A DNA stretch of 64,000 nt. It comes from Rossellomorea pakistanensis (GTDB lineage Bacteria > Bacillota > Bacilli > Bacillales > Bacillaceae_B). The stretch's first letter is position 1, and every line of letters begins with the position of its first letter. The stretch is from positions 124,001-188,000 of the forward strand of contig NZ_JAFBDZ010000003.1 in assembly GCF_016908495.1 (NCBI RefSeq). The letters run 5' to 3'. Under the pieces are notes generated by a model. The model was not told where the DNA came from and made no database searches. It saw only the letters and a list, made by a program, of their open reading frames with translations. Of the stretch, positions 1-9,078 are shown in pieces. Position numbers and translations under genes: made by a program.

Positions 1-409
1 AGAAACAATTGAATCCTATAGGAAATTCGGCGGGATTTTTTTAGAAATGAAATTACAAGATGCGGATCATCTTCCACAAGCCATCCATGACAGAATAAAT
101 AATGGTGAAATGGTACAAGCGTTACAAGACGGTGAAGAGCTACATCAAGATTTTGTATGGATTCATCAATTAAAGATAGAGAATAAAGAGATTAAGATAA
201 ATTCAGATGATCAGCAATCGTTTATTCATACCTATTTACAAATCTTCGATGAGTGGATAGATGAAGATTGGGAAAGGTTTTTAAGTGACCTATATCAACA
301 TCCACAAGCATTTCGATACTTAGAAACTTTAAGTGATGAAGAAAAAGAAGGACTACTTAACGATGTAAAGTCTATGACAAATTCTATACTCCTTGGGGAG
401 AGTCGATAG
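1..409 (+). CDS. yhaO: DNA repair exonuclease YhaO, C-terminal part
   Basis: The frame is open from the left edge, so only the last 135 or so residues are present and the true start lies outside the window. The fragment is acidic, rich in Glu, Asp and Trp, and has no phosphoesterase motifs, which in this family sit in the missing N-terminal metallophosphatase domain. The identification rests mainly on position: it ends 16 bp before a large YhaN-type SMC-like ATPase, the partner arrangement seen in the Bacillus yhaO-yhaN pair. By family it would be an SbcD/Mre11-like nuclease subunit. A different upstream gene cannot be excluded from the fragment alone. Confidence 0.75.
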   Translation, partial: ETIESYRKFGGIFLEMKLQDADHLPQAIHDRINNGEMVQALQDGEELHQDFVWIHQLKIENKEIKINSDDQQSFIHTYLQIFDEWIDEDWERFLSDLYQHPQAFRYLETLSDEEKEGLLNDVKSMTNSILLGESR

Positions 410-425
410 AAAGGAGTGAAGCTGT

Positions 426-3407
426 ATGAAGATCAAGGAGATTTATATATATGGATACGGAAAATTAGAAAATTTCAAGCTGGATTTGATTGATGATATT
501 CAGGTCATCTATGGGGAAAATGAGGCTGGAAAATCAACCATCATGTCTTTTATCCATAGTATTCTGTTTGGCTTTCCAACAAAGCAGCAGAATGAACCAA
601 GGTATGAACCGAAAACCCACTCCAAATATGGGGGGCAATTGACGGTTGAATTGGAGCAACTTGGACTGGTGACTATTGAGAGGACCATGGGGAAAGCAGC
701 AGGAGATGTAACAGTCATTCATGAAGATGGAAGAACAGAAGGAGAGGAAGGATTAAAGAAAATTCTAAATGGAATGGATAAAACCACCTATCAAAGCATT
801 TTCTCTTTTAATATCCATGGACTGCAAAATCTACACCGTTTGAAAGAGGAAGACATTAACCGTTATTTATTCAGTGCTGGACTAACGGGGACGGATCTGT
901 TATTACAATTAGAAAATCAATGGCAAAAGGAGATGGATGGGCTTTTTAAAAAAGCTGGACGTAAACCGATTATTAATGAGAAGCTTACTAGGATACGGGA
1001 ATTGGAGTATAAACTTCAAAAAGCTAAAGAGAAAAATAAGGATTATAGCCTTCATATCGGGCAGCTGGAAAGAGTATCTGCCGATGTAAAAGAAATAAAT
1101 CTTGAAATCAATGATTTAGATCAGAAGAAACAAAGAGTAAAACAATGGTTAGATTCATGGAGTTTAGTTGAAGAGTATCACCATTTAATAAAGCATACTT
1201 CAATAAACAAGGCACCTGATTTTCCTGTAGATGGAGTGAAAAGATACGAAAAATGGCAGGAGAGACTCCGGGAACTAGATGCATCTCAAGAAGTCAATAA
1301 AGAAAGACAAAAGCAGTTAAATATCGAACTTGAAAAAAATGAGCCGGACCCATTCATAATGAAAAGGAAAACAAGGCTGATAGCTATAATAGACAAACAA
1401 CCTTTATTCTTAAAATGGAGAGATCTCCTTGCTGAAAACAAGCGAAAACTACATCGCTACGAAGAGATGATGGACGAACATAAACGCGAGCTTGGGTTAA
1501 GCCATTACCTGCCTCTAAATGAGATTGATACTAGTATGATGACAACAGAAAAGGTACAAGATCTTATTAAGAGGATTAGTCGGATAGAAACAGTTGAAGA
1601 ACAACTAACTAAATCGATTGAAAGAGAACGTAGAGAACTTCGATATATTGAGAGTCGCTGTGAAGATCTTGAAAAAGATCTCCTTCCTGAGAAGGAGTTT
1701 CAAGAGATTTCATATTCATTAAAACAATTTGAAGAGATTGAATCGGTAAAGTCACAGTATCAATTCATACGGGAGCAAATTGATTTTGAAGAACAAAAGG
1801 GAAGGAAATCACAGCCGAAAATAGGAGAATCGATTATTACTATCCTACTTCTAGTACTCGGTGCATGGGGAGGCTTTACCGATCAATGGTTGATCGCGAT
1901 GGTATCAATGTTTGCATTTATTTCGAGTGTATATCTCTTTTTCTTTAAAAATAAAGATGATTTAAACGAACAAGAACTTTCTCGTTTAAAGAAAAAAGCA
2001 CAAGAGTTTGAAAACCGGCTCAGTAATGCAGAAAGTGTCGACAATAGCAATCTTGCTAAGAGTCAAGCTAAAGTAAAGGAACAAATAAGTATAAGAGAAT
2101 CTTGGAAACAATGGATTCTGAAATTAGAAGGTCAAGAACATCAATTGAATCAACTATTGGAAGAGGAAGCATCTATATTGAAAGAAAAAGCAGCAGTTAA
2201 CGAAAAAATTGATGAATTAAAGCACTCCTTAAAACTACCTTCAACACTCCCATGGAGTCTATTATCTGATGCCTATTCAAAAATAAAAGAACTTATTGGG
2301 AAATACCATGAATTTTCAATGATGAAGGAAGAAGTAGGAGCATTAGAAGCAAAAATAGACGGATTTTTAAATGAACTTAAAGAGGAATTGGGTGATGCGG
2401 ATATATCCCTACAAGAAGTGGAAGAAAGCCTAATAAAGGTAAAGAATAACCTCTTTAATGAAGATAAAAAAAGAGTTTACTATCAGCAATATTTACAGGA
2501 ACAGGAAAGAATAAAGAATGAAATTGACAAGGTTTCAATTGAAATCGACAAAATCAAGGTAGAAATGAATAAGCTCTTAGAGAGTGTTGATGCTAGTAAT
2601 GAGGAAGAATTCCGAAGAGCGGAAGCACAATGGAGTGAGGCGAAACGCCGCGAGGAAAGATTACAACTTCTAGAACATCAGATTGGAAGGGATTTATTGA
2701 AGGAAACGAAAAAAATAACGAGTAAAGAGAGTTTAGAAGTAGACTATCAGCACATTGTTCAAAGCTTAGAGGTCCTTACTTCTCAAAAAGAAAAAGGGCT
2801 CGAGCAATTAGCTAAAATCGAATACGAACTTTCCTTATTAGAAGAAGGGTCTTCCTACTCAATGCTCCTTCAACAATATCAAGAAATAAAAGCGGACTTA
2901 AACCAAGATGCAAAAACATGGGCAATGTATTCAGTCGCTAAAGGTGCATTATTAAAAACAATCGAAAGATATAAAAGAGATCGTCTTCCAAAGCTTATGA
3001 CAACTGCTAAAGAGTTCCTTCATATCTTAACTTGTGGAGAGTACACAAATATTCATTTCAACGATGAAAGTGTATTTGAAATAATACGTAGAGACGGAAT
3101 CATTTTTACTCCAAGTGAATTGAGTCAAGGGACAAAAGAGCAGGTCTATGTTGCTTTAAGGTTTGCACTTGTTAAAATTCTAATTGAATACTATCCGTTC
3201 CCAATGATCATTGATGATGGTTTTGTCCATTTCGATAAAAAAAGGACAAATGCTGTAATCCAGTTAATCCAGGAATTAAAGAAAGAACACCAGGTGTTCT
3301 TTTTTACCTGCCATTCTCATTTACAACATCTTTTTCAGAAAAAGGATGTTTATCAGTTGCATACTGAAAATCTTGCAAATTCTAGCTTTCAGCAATTGAA
3401 TAGATAA
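426..3407 (+). CDS. yhaN: SMC-like AAA ATPase YhaN
   Basis: This 993-residue protein is a probable DNA-repair ATPase working with YhaO, analogous to SbcC/Rad50. A Walker A motif GENEAGKST lies at about residues 30-38, followed by long coiled coils. An ABC-type signature (LSQGTKEQ) is at about 899 and a Walker B-like stretch (MIIDDGFVHFD) at about 925-940, so the two halves of the ATPase are split by the coils as in Rad50. Two hydrophobic segments at about 466-508 suggest that the coil is anchored in the membrane, a YhaN feature that SbcC lacks. The ATG follows AAAGGAGTG with good spacing and the gene is cotranscribed with yhaO. Confidence 0.9.
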   Translation: MKIKEIYIYGYGKLENFKLDLIDDIQVIYGENEAGKSTIMSFIHSILFGFPTKQQNEPRYEPKTHSKYGGQLTVELEQLGLVTIERTMGKAAGDVTVIHEDGRTEGEEGLKKILNGMDKTTYQSIFSFNIHGLQNLHRLKEEDINRYLFSAGLTGTDLLLQLENQWQKEMDGLFKKAGRKPIINEKLTRIRELEYKLQKAKEKNKDYSLHIGQLERVSADVKEINLEINDLDQKKQRVKQWLDSWSLVEEYHHLIKHTSINKAPDFPVDGVKRYEKWQERLRELDASQEVNKERQKQLNIELEKNEPDPFIMKRKTRLIAIIDKQPLFLKWRDLLAENKRKLHRYEEMMDEHKRELGLSHYLPLNEIDTSMMTTEKVQDLIKRISRIETVEEQLTKSIERERRELRYIESRCEDLEKDLLPEKEFQEISYSLKQFEEIESVKSQYQFIREQIDFEEQKGRKSQPKIGESIITILLLVLGAWGGFTDQWLIAMVSMFAFISSVYLFFFKNKDDLNEQELSRLKKKAQEFENRLSNAESVDNSNLAKSQAKVKEQISIRESWKQWILKLEGQEHQLNQLLEEEASILKEKAAVNEKIDELKHSLKLPSTLPWSLLSDAYSKIKELIGKYHEFSMMKEEVGALEAKIDGFLNELKEELGDADISLQEVEESLIKVKNNLFNEDKKRVYYQQYLQEQERIKNEIDKVSIEIDKIKVEMNKLLESVDASNEEEFRRAEAQWSEAKRREERLQLLEHQIGRDLLKETKKITSKESLEVDYQHIVQSLEVLTSQKEKGLEQLAKIEYELSLLEEGSSYSMLLQQYQEIKADLNQDAKTWAMYSVAKGALLKTIERYKRDRLPKLMTTAKEFLHILTCGEYTNIHFNDESVFEIIRRDGIIFTPSELSQGTKEQVYVALRFALVKILIEYYPFPMIIDDGFVHFDKKRTNAVIQLIQELKKEHQVFFFTCHSHLQHLFQKKDVYQLHTENLANSSFQQLNR

Positions 3408-3482
3408 TGGAGCAAGACCTTTACGGATAAAATATACTTTGTATAAAATGGGATATATTTCAGAAAGAAGGATAAGAAGTTT

Positions 3483-4685
3483 ATGAAAAAAAAGATGGGC
3501 AAAAATAGTGGACCGCTTGCCTTGTTAAGCTTTAATTTATTGATTGTTATGGTAGGGATTGGATTGGTCATCCCGATTCTACCTTTTTATGTAGAGAAAT
3601 TTAATGCAAATGCTAAAGTGTTAGGAGCACTAGTAGCGGTCTTTGCTTTTATGCAGTTCCTATTTGCTCCTGTTTGGGGAAGACTTTCCGATAAAATCGG
3701 AAGAAAACCGCTCATTACGATTGGACTTTTAGGTTTTGCCATCGCTGAATTTATATTTGCTTTTGCTCTTGGCCTATGGATGTTGTTTGTGTCAAGAATT
3801 ATGGCAGGAATGTTTGGGTCTGCCCTTATGCCAACTGCAATGGCTTATGTTTCAGATGTGACTGAACCGGAAAAACGTGGACAAGGAATGGGTTTCCTCG
3901 GAGCTGCAATGGGATTAGGTATCGTAATTGGACCCGGTATTGGGGGATGGCTGGCAGAGTTTGATTTATCATACCCATTTATCTTCGCAGGAATAGCCGC
4001 TACAATTGCTGCCATTGTTTCCATACTCATTCTGCCCGAATCCTATCCGAAAGAAAAGAGAGAGAAGGAGCCTGAGGTTAAAAAGGAAAATCAATTTGTA
4101 TTAATGAAAACCGCACTTAAGAGTCCAGTCGGTTTTTTACTTATTTTAGTCTTTATTATGAGTTTCGGACTTGCTAATTTCCAGTCTATCTTTAGTTATT
4201 ATGCATTAGAAAGATATGATTATGGACCACAAGAGGTCGGGTTCATTATTTTAATCATAGGAATCATTGGAACGATCGTACAGGGTGTTGGAGTAGGGAA
4301 AATGACGGCGATTTTCGGTGAAGAACGAGTAGTAACCATTTCACTTCTTATCAGTGCTTTTGGCTTTGTAATCATGACCCTTGCCACCAATATGACATGG
4401 ATCCTTATTACGACCGCAGTGTTTTTTGTTGGAAACTCAATGCTCAGACCATCCTTAAACTCATTGATTTCCAAACTAGCAGGGAATCGCCAAGGAATGA
4501 TAATGGGTCTGAACAATTCATTTCTTAGTCTAGGAAATGTAGCAGGACCACTTTTAGCAGGGACCCTATTCGAATGGAATATTCATATCCCTTATTTGTT
4601 TGGTGCATTTGTTATGATTGTTGGACTTATCTTAACGAAAATATGGATATCACAGAAAGCGAGAAAAGTGAAAGAAGTATCATAA
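3483..4685 (+). CDS. MFS drug efflux transporter, NorA/Bmr type
   Basis: A 400-residue protein with about 12 membrane segments. Loop 2-3 carries the major-facilitator motif A (GRLSDKIGRKPL, about residues 66-77), and a drug/H+ antiporter motif C (GLGIVIGPGIGG) lies in segment 5. Length and motifs fit the NorA/Bmr/tetracycline-antiporter group, so proton-driven export of drugs or metabolites is likely; the substrate cannot be read from sequence. It stands alone, 75 bp after yhaN, between yhaN and yhaM, where B. subtilis has no such gene as far as I recall. The ATG at 3483 follows GAAAGAAGG. No obvious terminator follows. Confidence 0.85.
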   Translation: MKKKMGKNSGPLALLSFNLLIVMVGIGLVIPILPFYVEKFNANAKVLGALVAVFAFMQFLFAPVWGRLSDKIGRKPLITIGLLGFAIAEFIFAFALGLWMLFVSRIMAGMFGSALMPTAMAYVSDVTEPEKRGQGMGFLGAAMGLGIVIGPGIGGWLAEFDLSYPFIFAGIAATIAAIVSILILPESYPKEKREKEPEVKKENQFVLMKTALKSPVGFLLILVFIMSFGLANFQSIFSYYALERYDYGPQEVGFIILIIGIIGTIVQGVGVGKMTAIFGEERVVTISLLISAFGFVIMTLATNMTWILITTAVFFVGNSMLRPSLNSLISKLAGNRQGMIMGLNNSFLSLGNVAGPLLAGTLFEWNIHIPYLFGAFVMIVGLILTKIWISQKARKVKEVS

Positions 4686-4956
4686 TTTATGATTAGGAAA
4701 TAAAGGTGGAAAGGTTTAGTGGGGGTTGTCTTAAAAGAAGGAACCGCAACTTCAATATATAGGACGCCCTCATCATTCTCTTATTTGCCAAACATATGAT
4801 TCTAGATCTTTTTGGTCTTAATCGATACCCATTTTTTTAAAATTGAAATAATTATTAACTATCAATCTAGCTTGGAGAATAAGATATTACCCGTATAAGA
4901 AATTACGAGGGTGATATGGTATACTGACAAAAAAGAGAAAATACGGAGGAATAACT

Positions 4957-5898
4957 ATGAAAGGAATTACTCATTTCGCGGTTGGAGACACAATTGAATT
5001 GTATTTGCTTATAAAGAATGCTACTAAAGGAATAACAAATACTGGTAAACCTTTTCTCACATTAATCCTTCAGGATAAAAGTGGGGAAATGGAAGCAAAG
5101 TTATGGGATTCGTCAGAAATTGATGAAAAACAATACATTCCACAAGCGATTGTAAAAGTATCTGGTGATGTTCAAAGCTACCGAGGTAAATCACAGCTGA
5201 AAATTAGACAAATTCGTCCAACGAACAGCTCTGATAGTGTAAAAGTTTCAGATTTTCTAGAAACCGCTCCGATAAGTACCGATGAGATTACTAGTAAGAT
5301 TACTCAATATATTTTTGAGATGAAAAACCCGAATATCCAACGAATTACAAGACATTTAATTAAAAAATATCAACAAGCATTCTTTGAATATCCTGCAGCG
5401 ACCAAGAATCATCATGAATTTGTTTCAGGACTTGCTTATCATGTGGTATCCATGCTGGATCTCTCTAAAGCGATTGCAGGTTTATATTCATCATTAGATA
5501 AGGACTTACTATATTCAGGTATAATTCTTCACGATCTAGGAAAGGTCATTGAATTATCAGGCCCTGTTTCTACAACGTATACAGTTGAAGGGAATCTATT
5601 AGGTCATATAACTATAATGGTAAATGAAATCGGTAAAGCGGCGGAAGAGCTAGATATTAAAGGAGAAGAAGTTATGATTCTCCAACATCTCGTGCTTAGC
5701 CATCATGGAAAAGCAGAATGGGGTAGTCCAAAGCCTCCAATGATTAAAGAAGCAGAAATCCTTCATTACATCGATAATTTAGATGCTAAAATGAATATGT
5801 TAGACCGTGCATTAGATCGTACAAATCCTGGTGAGTTTACAGAAAGAGTTTTTGCATTGGACAATCGTTCATTTTATAAACCGAGTTTTCATAAATAG
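4957..5898 (+). CDS. yhaM: 3'-5' exoribonuclease YhaM
   Basis: A 313-residue protein with an N-terminal OB-fold nucleic-acid-binding domain (about residues 1-95) and a C-terminal HD hydrolase domain. The HD motif is visible as ILHDLGK at about 189-195, preceded by a conserved His-rich region ([13 protein letters not shown]) and followed by LSHHG at about 245-249, the metal ligands of the family. YhaM degrades RNA, and single-stranded DNA, from the 3' end in a Mn-dependent way. ATG is preceded by ACGGAGGAATAACT. An extended -10-like TGGTATACT lies at 4917-4925. A palindromic repeat and a terminator follow the gene. Confidence 0.95.
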   Translation: MKGITHFAVGDTIELYLLIKNATKGITNTGKPFLTLILQDKSGEMEAKLWDSSEIDEKQYIPQAIVKVSGDVQSYRGKSQLKIRQIRPTNSSDSVKVSDFLETAPISTDEITSKITQYIFEMKNPNIQRITRHLIKKYQQAFFEYPAATKNHHEFVSGLAYHVVSMLDLSKAIAGLYSSLDKDLLYSGIILHDLGKVIELSGPVSTTYTVEGNLLGHITIMVNEIGKAAEELDIKGEEVMILQHLVLSHHGKAEWGSPKPPMIKEAEILHYIDNLDAKMNMLDRALDRTNPGEFTERVFALDNRSFYKPSFHK

Positions 5899-5904
5899 AA
5901 AGAA

Positions 5905-6024
5905 CAAAGGTGTAAGCGCCCTGTTTAGCCCCAACAAGCATAAGTCGAGTCATGAAGGAAGAGTGCATTTCCCATCCTTCATGACCTGGCTTATGTCTCG
6001 AGGGGCTGGGCGCTGGAGCTAGAT
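5905..6024 (-). repeat. Dispersed palindromic repeat, copy 1
   Basis: A roughly 120-bp imperfect palindrome in reverse orientation relative to the array at 49.8 kb. It keeps the family marks AAGCGCC, CAAGCATAAG, CTTATGTCTCGA and GGCGCTGGAGCT. Its terminal hairpin has different arms from other copies (GTCATGAAGGA pairing with TCCTTCATGAC), yet they remain complementary. It starts directly behind the yhaM stop codon and upstream of its terminator. Open frames across it on both strands are by-products of the palindrome. Confidence 0.85.
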
Positions 6025-6080
6025 TAGGACAAATTAATTTCAAAGTTATCAACATATTAATAATTTCTTATACAATTAAG

Positions 6081-6114
6081 AAAATGACTTTCATTTGAAA
6101 AGTCATTTTTTTTT
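6081..6114 (+). terminator. Terminator after yhaM
   Basis: AAATGACTTTC and GAAAAGTCATTT form a stem with a short ATTT loop, followed by a run of T residues. Confidence 0.75.
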
Positions 6115-6167
6115 CGGATAAATCATATATTGTGGTAAAAGGACAGGCTTAGGAGGGAAATGAATTA

Positions 6168-6344
6168 ATGACATTGCCTATTTGGATGTATTTCATTGTA
6201 GCAGGGATTTTTGTTAGTGCTTTTATGACACTTAGAGCCGCGAAGGAAGAACGAGAAACAGAAAATGAATGGATTGAAAAAGAGGGAGAAGTCTATATAA
6301 AACGAATTGAAGACGAGAGAGAACGACGTAGAGGGATTTCTTGA
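6168..6344 (+). CDS. yhaL: Sporulation protein YhaL
   Basis: A 58-residue protein with one N-terminal membrane segment (about residues 4-22) and a highly charged C-terminal tail. The pattern AAKEER, then WIEKEGEVYIKRIEDERERR, matches YhaL of Bacillus, which sits at the same place beside yhaM and prsA and is annotated as a sporulation protein. The ATG at 6168 follows TTAGGAGGGAAATGAATTA; an ATG at 6160 runs at once into a stop. It is convergent with prsA and shares its terminator. Molecular function is not known. Confidence 0.85.
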   Translation: MTLPIWMYFIVAGIFVSAFMTLRAAKEERETENEWIEKEGEVYIKRIEDERERRRGIS

Positions 6345-6370
6345 TAAAGGATTAAAAATTCATTGAATAA

Positions 6371-6415
6371 ATACCAAAAGGAGAGGCGCCTAAATGAGCC
6401 TCTCCTTTTGGTATT
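6371..6415. terminator. Bidirectional terminator between yhaL and prsA
   Basis: A 17-bp perfect stem (ATACCAAAAGGAGAGGC and its complement) around a 10-nt loop. It has A/T-rich flanks on both sides and serves both convergent genes. Confidence 0.9.
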
Positions 6416-7405
6416 TTATTCTTCAGTTTTTTCTTTAGAATTATCGTCTTTTGTATCATCCTTAGGCTGTTCTTCATCTGTAGGAGCTGGTGTTTCTCCT
6501 CCTTCAGGAACAGCTGGTGTTTCAGGTGGATTCAAGACTTGATCAAATGCTTTTTCTAAATCTTTATCTTTAATATCTAAATCAGCTTTTTCAATTTGTT
6601 CTTTCATCGTCTTTTGAATTTTTTCAGGGGTAACTTCAGCAAGCTTCATTTCTTTTTCAAGTTCTTTTTTCATTTTATCAAAGGATTTCTTTTCTTTTGT
6701 ATCTGTAACTTCGATAATGTGATAACCGTAATCTGTTTTTATCGGTTCACTCACTTCTCCTTTTTTAAGTGTCTCTAGAGCTTTTGAGAACTCTGGTACG
6801 AAATTTTGACGTCCTTGATTGTCAACCCATCCAAGGCTACCGCCATTTTCAGCAGATCCAGGATCCTTTGAGTATTCCGTTGCAAGTTCCTCGAATTTTG
6901 CCCCTTCACTAAGCTTTTGTTTTACTTCTTTAGCCGTTTTTTCATCATCCACTAGGATATGACGAACTTCAATTTCTGGCTTCCAGTTCTCATAATACTT
7001 CTTCAATTCATCTTCAGAAATCTTTACATCAGCTGTAGCTGCTTTTTCTTGTAAAAGCTGAAGTTTTAAGTATTCTTTAAAGGACTTTTCATCTAAGTTA
7101 TATTGCTGCAAAAACATCTCAAACTGTGGTCCTAGCTGATCTTTTGCCTCTTTAAATTTTTCATCCACTTCTTCTTTTGACACTTTAAAGTCTTCAGATA
7201 GAACTTTTGTGTACACCAATTCTTGAAGTGCTTGCTCCATCTGAGGAGTGAATTTTTCCTTCATTGCACTATACAGTTCATCTTTTGTTATATCGCCAGC
7301 TTCTGTTTTAGCAACGACATCTCCATTATCACCGCCATCACCATTACAACCAGCTAGTCCAATTACGCTTGTTGCTAGCGTAACGGATATAATCCATTTT
7401 TTCAT
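6416..7405 (-). CDS. prsA: Foldase lipoprotein PrsA (parvulin PPIase)
   Basis: A 329-residue extracytoplasmic foldase. A lipoprotein signal peptide (MKKWIISVTLATSVIGLAGC) ends in lipobox LAGC with Cys20. Then come a helical N-domain, a parvulin-type rotamase domain (EVRHILVDDE, FEELATEYSKDPGS, NGGSLGWV; about residues 146-240) and a C-domain ending in a long acidic, Pro/Asp/Lys-rich tail. PrsA helps secreted proteins and penicillin-binding proteins fold after Sec export. I chose the ATG at 7405 because AGGAG lies 10 nt upstream; a TTG at 7414 abuts the ribosome site. It is convergent with yhaL. Confidence 0.95.
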   Translation of the reverse strand: MKKWIISVTLATSVIGLAGCNGDGGDNGDVVAKTEAGDITKDELYSAMKEKFTPQMEQALQELVYTKVLSEDFKVSKEEVDEKFKEAKDQLGPQFEMFLQQYNLDEKSFKEYLKLQLLQEKAATADVKISEDELKKYYENWKPEIEVRHILVDDEKTAKEVKQKLSEGAKFEELATEYSKDPGSAENGGSLGWVDNQGRQNFVPEFSKALETLKKGEVSEPIKTDYGYHIIEVTDTKEKKSFDKMKKELEKEMKLAEVTPEKIQKTMKEQIEKADLDIKDKDLEKAFDQVLNPPETPAVPEGGETPAPTDEEQPKDDTKDDNSKEKTEE

Positions 7406-7591
7406 GCTGAACAACTCCTACTATTTATATTGTTAGAAGGCTTGTCTAAATCTACAAACCATACTATAACACATTTTTAAATGGAAAAAAATAAAAATCC
7501 TATATAGTTTACCAAAAATGGGCATTTGCTACACCCAATTCTCAGGGCCCTTACATATGATAAACCGAAGGAAAAAAAGGAGGTTATATAA

Positions 7592-7678
7592 ATGAGCTGT
7601 GGATACAATTCTGGATTTGCCTTAATTGTGGTGCTGTTCATCTTGTTAATTATCGTTGGTGCAGCATATCTGTGCTAA
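7592..7678 (+). CDS. YjcZ-family sporulation peptide, copy 1
   Basis: A 28-residue peptide. After the short N-terminus MSCGYNSG comes FALIVVLFILLIIVGAAY, one membrane helix, the hallmark of the YjcZ/YrrL-type 'sporulation protein YjcZ' family. ATG follows AAAAAAGGAGGTTATATAA, a strong ribosome site. It differs from the next two copies in ending with Cys and in its N-terminus. CATATGATA at 7554-7562 resembles the -10 box of mother-cell sigma factors, but spacing to a -35 is not convincing. Confidence 0.85.
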   Translation: MSCGYNSGFALIVVLFILLIIVGAAYLC

Positions 7679-7770
7679 GAAAAATTAACTGAAGTATGAC
7701 AAATGCCTAAACGAAAGTACTTGAATTTGAATAGGATACATTAGCGCTTCTTTAAAGGAGGTGGAAAGTT

Positions 7771-7854
7771 ATGGGTAATGCTTACGGCGGAGGATTTGCG
7801 TTAATCGTAGTGTTGTTCATCTTATTAATCATTGTAGGTGCAGCTTGGCTCTAA
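7771..7854 (+). CDS. YjcZ-family sporulation peptide, copy 2
   Basis: A 27-residue peptide, MGNAYGGG followed by FALIVVLFILLIIVGAAWL. The membrane helix is almost identical to copies 1 and 3. ATG is preceded by TAAAGGAGGTGGAAAGTT. It lies in a three-gene tandem cluster, which suggests local duplication. Family members are predicted small membrane peptides made during sporulation; no biochemical function is known to me. Confidence 0.85.
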   Translation: MGNAYGGGFALIVVLFILLIIVGAAWL

Positions 7855-7926
7855 TCCAGCCTCAAACAAGAGCATAGGGTACTGAGAGTTACCTTGTGCT
7901 CTCCTAATAGAAAGGAGGAAGCGTAC

Positions 7927-8013
7927 ATGTCTGGAGCATACGGCGGAGGATTTGCGTTAATCGTAGTTCTTTTTATTTTGTTAATTATCATTGGGGCATC
8001 TTGGGTATATTAA
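7927..8013 (+). CDS. YjcZ-family sporulation peptide, copy 3
   Basis: A 28-residue peptide, MSGAYGGG followed by FALIVVLFILLIIIGASWVY. ATG is preceded by AGAAAGGAGGAAGCGTAC. It is the last of three tandem paralogues and is followed by a strong terminator, so the three are probably one transcription unit or at least share a 3' end. Copies 2 and 3 share the AYGGGFALIV start and are nearer to each other than to copy 1. Confidence 0.85.
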   Translation: MSGAYGGGFALIVVLFILLIIIGASWVY

Positions 8014-8025
8014 TGCCTAAGAACG

Positions 8026-8069
8026 TAAAAAAGGGGATGACATCATAATATGTCATTCCCTTTTTTTGC
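8026..8069 (+). terminator. Terminator after the yjcZ-like cluster
   Basis: AAAAAAGGGGATGACAT pairs with ATGTCATTCCCTTTTTTT around CATAAT; a T-run follows. Confidence 0.85.
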
Positions 8070-8110
8070 GTCTTTCTGAAATCCGCAGAGAATCAGGGGA
8101 AATCACTCTT

Positions 8111-8195
8111 CCTTAAATAAAGGGAAAAGGCACCCTTTATATGTGACTCGCCTTATGCTTGTCGGACCTGTTCAAGGCGCCTCCGCGCTTCTTCT
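8111..8195 (+). repeat. Dispersed palindromic repeat, partial copy 2
   Basis: A truncated member of the 124-bp family. It retains the inner hairpin (AAAGGGAAAAGGCACCCTTT) and the right side (ACTCGCCTTATGCTTGTCGG, then TTCAAGGCGCCTCCGC); the left outer arm is lost. It lies just after the yjcZ-cluster terminator and abuts the 3' end of the small gene at 8195-8374. Confidence 0.75.
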
Positions 8196-8374
8196 TATGT
8201 ATAAAGAACCTCCACATAAGATGAGATTAACAGTATGGTGATGAGGATGTTAATCGTTCTAAATACCTTTGGCTGTTTTTCTTCTGGTATCTCTTTTTGT
8301 AGACATAATGTATTGGTCATTCTATTAATAAAATAAAGAATAAATAATGCAAATATGACGAATGTGGAGATCAT
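8195..8374 (-). CDS. Small two-helix membrane protein, unknown
   Basis: A 59-residue frame starting MISTFVIFALFILYFINR, with a charged middle (QKEIPEEKQPKVFR) and a second hydrophobic segment (TINILITILLISS). The ATG at 8374 is preceded on the minus strand by GGGAGGGGAAAAT, a good ribosome site, which is the main evidence for expression. I do not recognise the family. The stop codon lies at the edge of the palindromic repeat at 8111-8195. The gene upstream on the same strand (8542-9078) is also a membrane protein. Confidence 0.6.
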   Translation of the reverse strand: MISTFVIFALFILYFINRMTNTLCLQKEIPEEKQPKVFRTINILITILLISSYVEVLYT

Positions 8375-8541
8375 ATTTTCCCCTCCCTATATCTCTCCTA
8401 TAAGCTATACAATATCAAATTTTCCTGAAAAATGGTAGAGTGAAGTATTATGAAATTGGTTGGTCATACAATTTTACTATAAAGTAGTTGTGTGAATTCC
8501 TAATAAAAAATAAAAAGGGGAGACCTAGAAAATGGTTCCCC

Positions 8542-9078
8542 TTATTGATAAATTAATATTTCATACCCATCCTCGTTTTCTTCAATCATTGCATGACGAG
8601 GAGAATACATTAGACTTTTCGCATAAATAAAGTCAATTGCGCAAACTCCAGTATGATAAGCAATTAATATCGTAAAATAATGGGCAAAGTGTGGGAAATA
8701 CAAACAGCCTAATAAAAACAAGACCGTAAGTGTCATAAAAGGAAATAATAAAGCAATAATATATCTATATTTAGAGATAGGTGTGTCTACTCTAAATGAA
8801 AAGACAGGAAAAATTCCAAAGTACATTTTAATTTTATACTTAATTTTATTCATGTAACGTAAAATTGGGATCAAATGTAACAGCTTGTGTAATGGATAGA
8901 CCATAATGGTTCCAATAAGAAAATAATAAAAATGACTATCGTATAAATCTTGAGAAATAATTAGATTGATAGGTACATAGATAACAGAAAAAACCATCAT
9001 CATCACAAACAAAGACAAGAAAAAGATTCTGTAGAAACCAAATTGTTTATCAAGATTAATTGTTTTCCAACAATGCAT
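8542..9078 (-). CDS. DUF3267-type membrane protein
   Basis: A 178-residue protein with about four membrane segments. The layout resembles DUF3267 proteins, which usually carry a zinc-protease-like HExxH motif in a membrane helix. Here the corresponding stretch reads YPLHKLLHLIP, so the Glu is replaced by Lys, and catalysis is unlikely. It sits near yhaI and hpr, where B. subtilis has yhaJ, which may be the orthologue, but I cannot confirm this. ATG is preceded by GGAGG with 9-nt spacing. Confidence 0.7.
   Translation of the reverse strand: MHCWKTINLDKQFGFYRIFFLSLFVMMMVFSVIYVPINLIISQDLYDSHFYYFLIGTIMVYPLHKLLHLIPILRYMNKIKYKIKMYFGIFPVFSFRVDTPISKYRYIIALLFPFMTLTVLFLLGCLYFPHFAHYFTILIAYHTGVCAIDFIYAKSLMYSPRHAMIEENEDGYEILIYQ

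Noticed and set aside
4686-4956. Intergenic stretch between the MFS gene and yhaM searched for a small gene or riboswitch
   Set aside because: Only an extended -10-like box for yhaM was seen; no stable conserved fold or frame.
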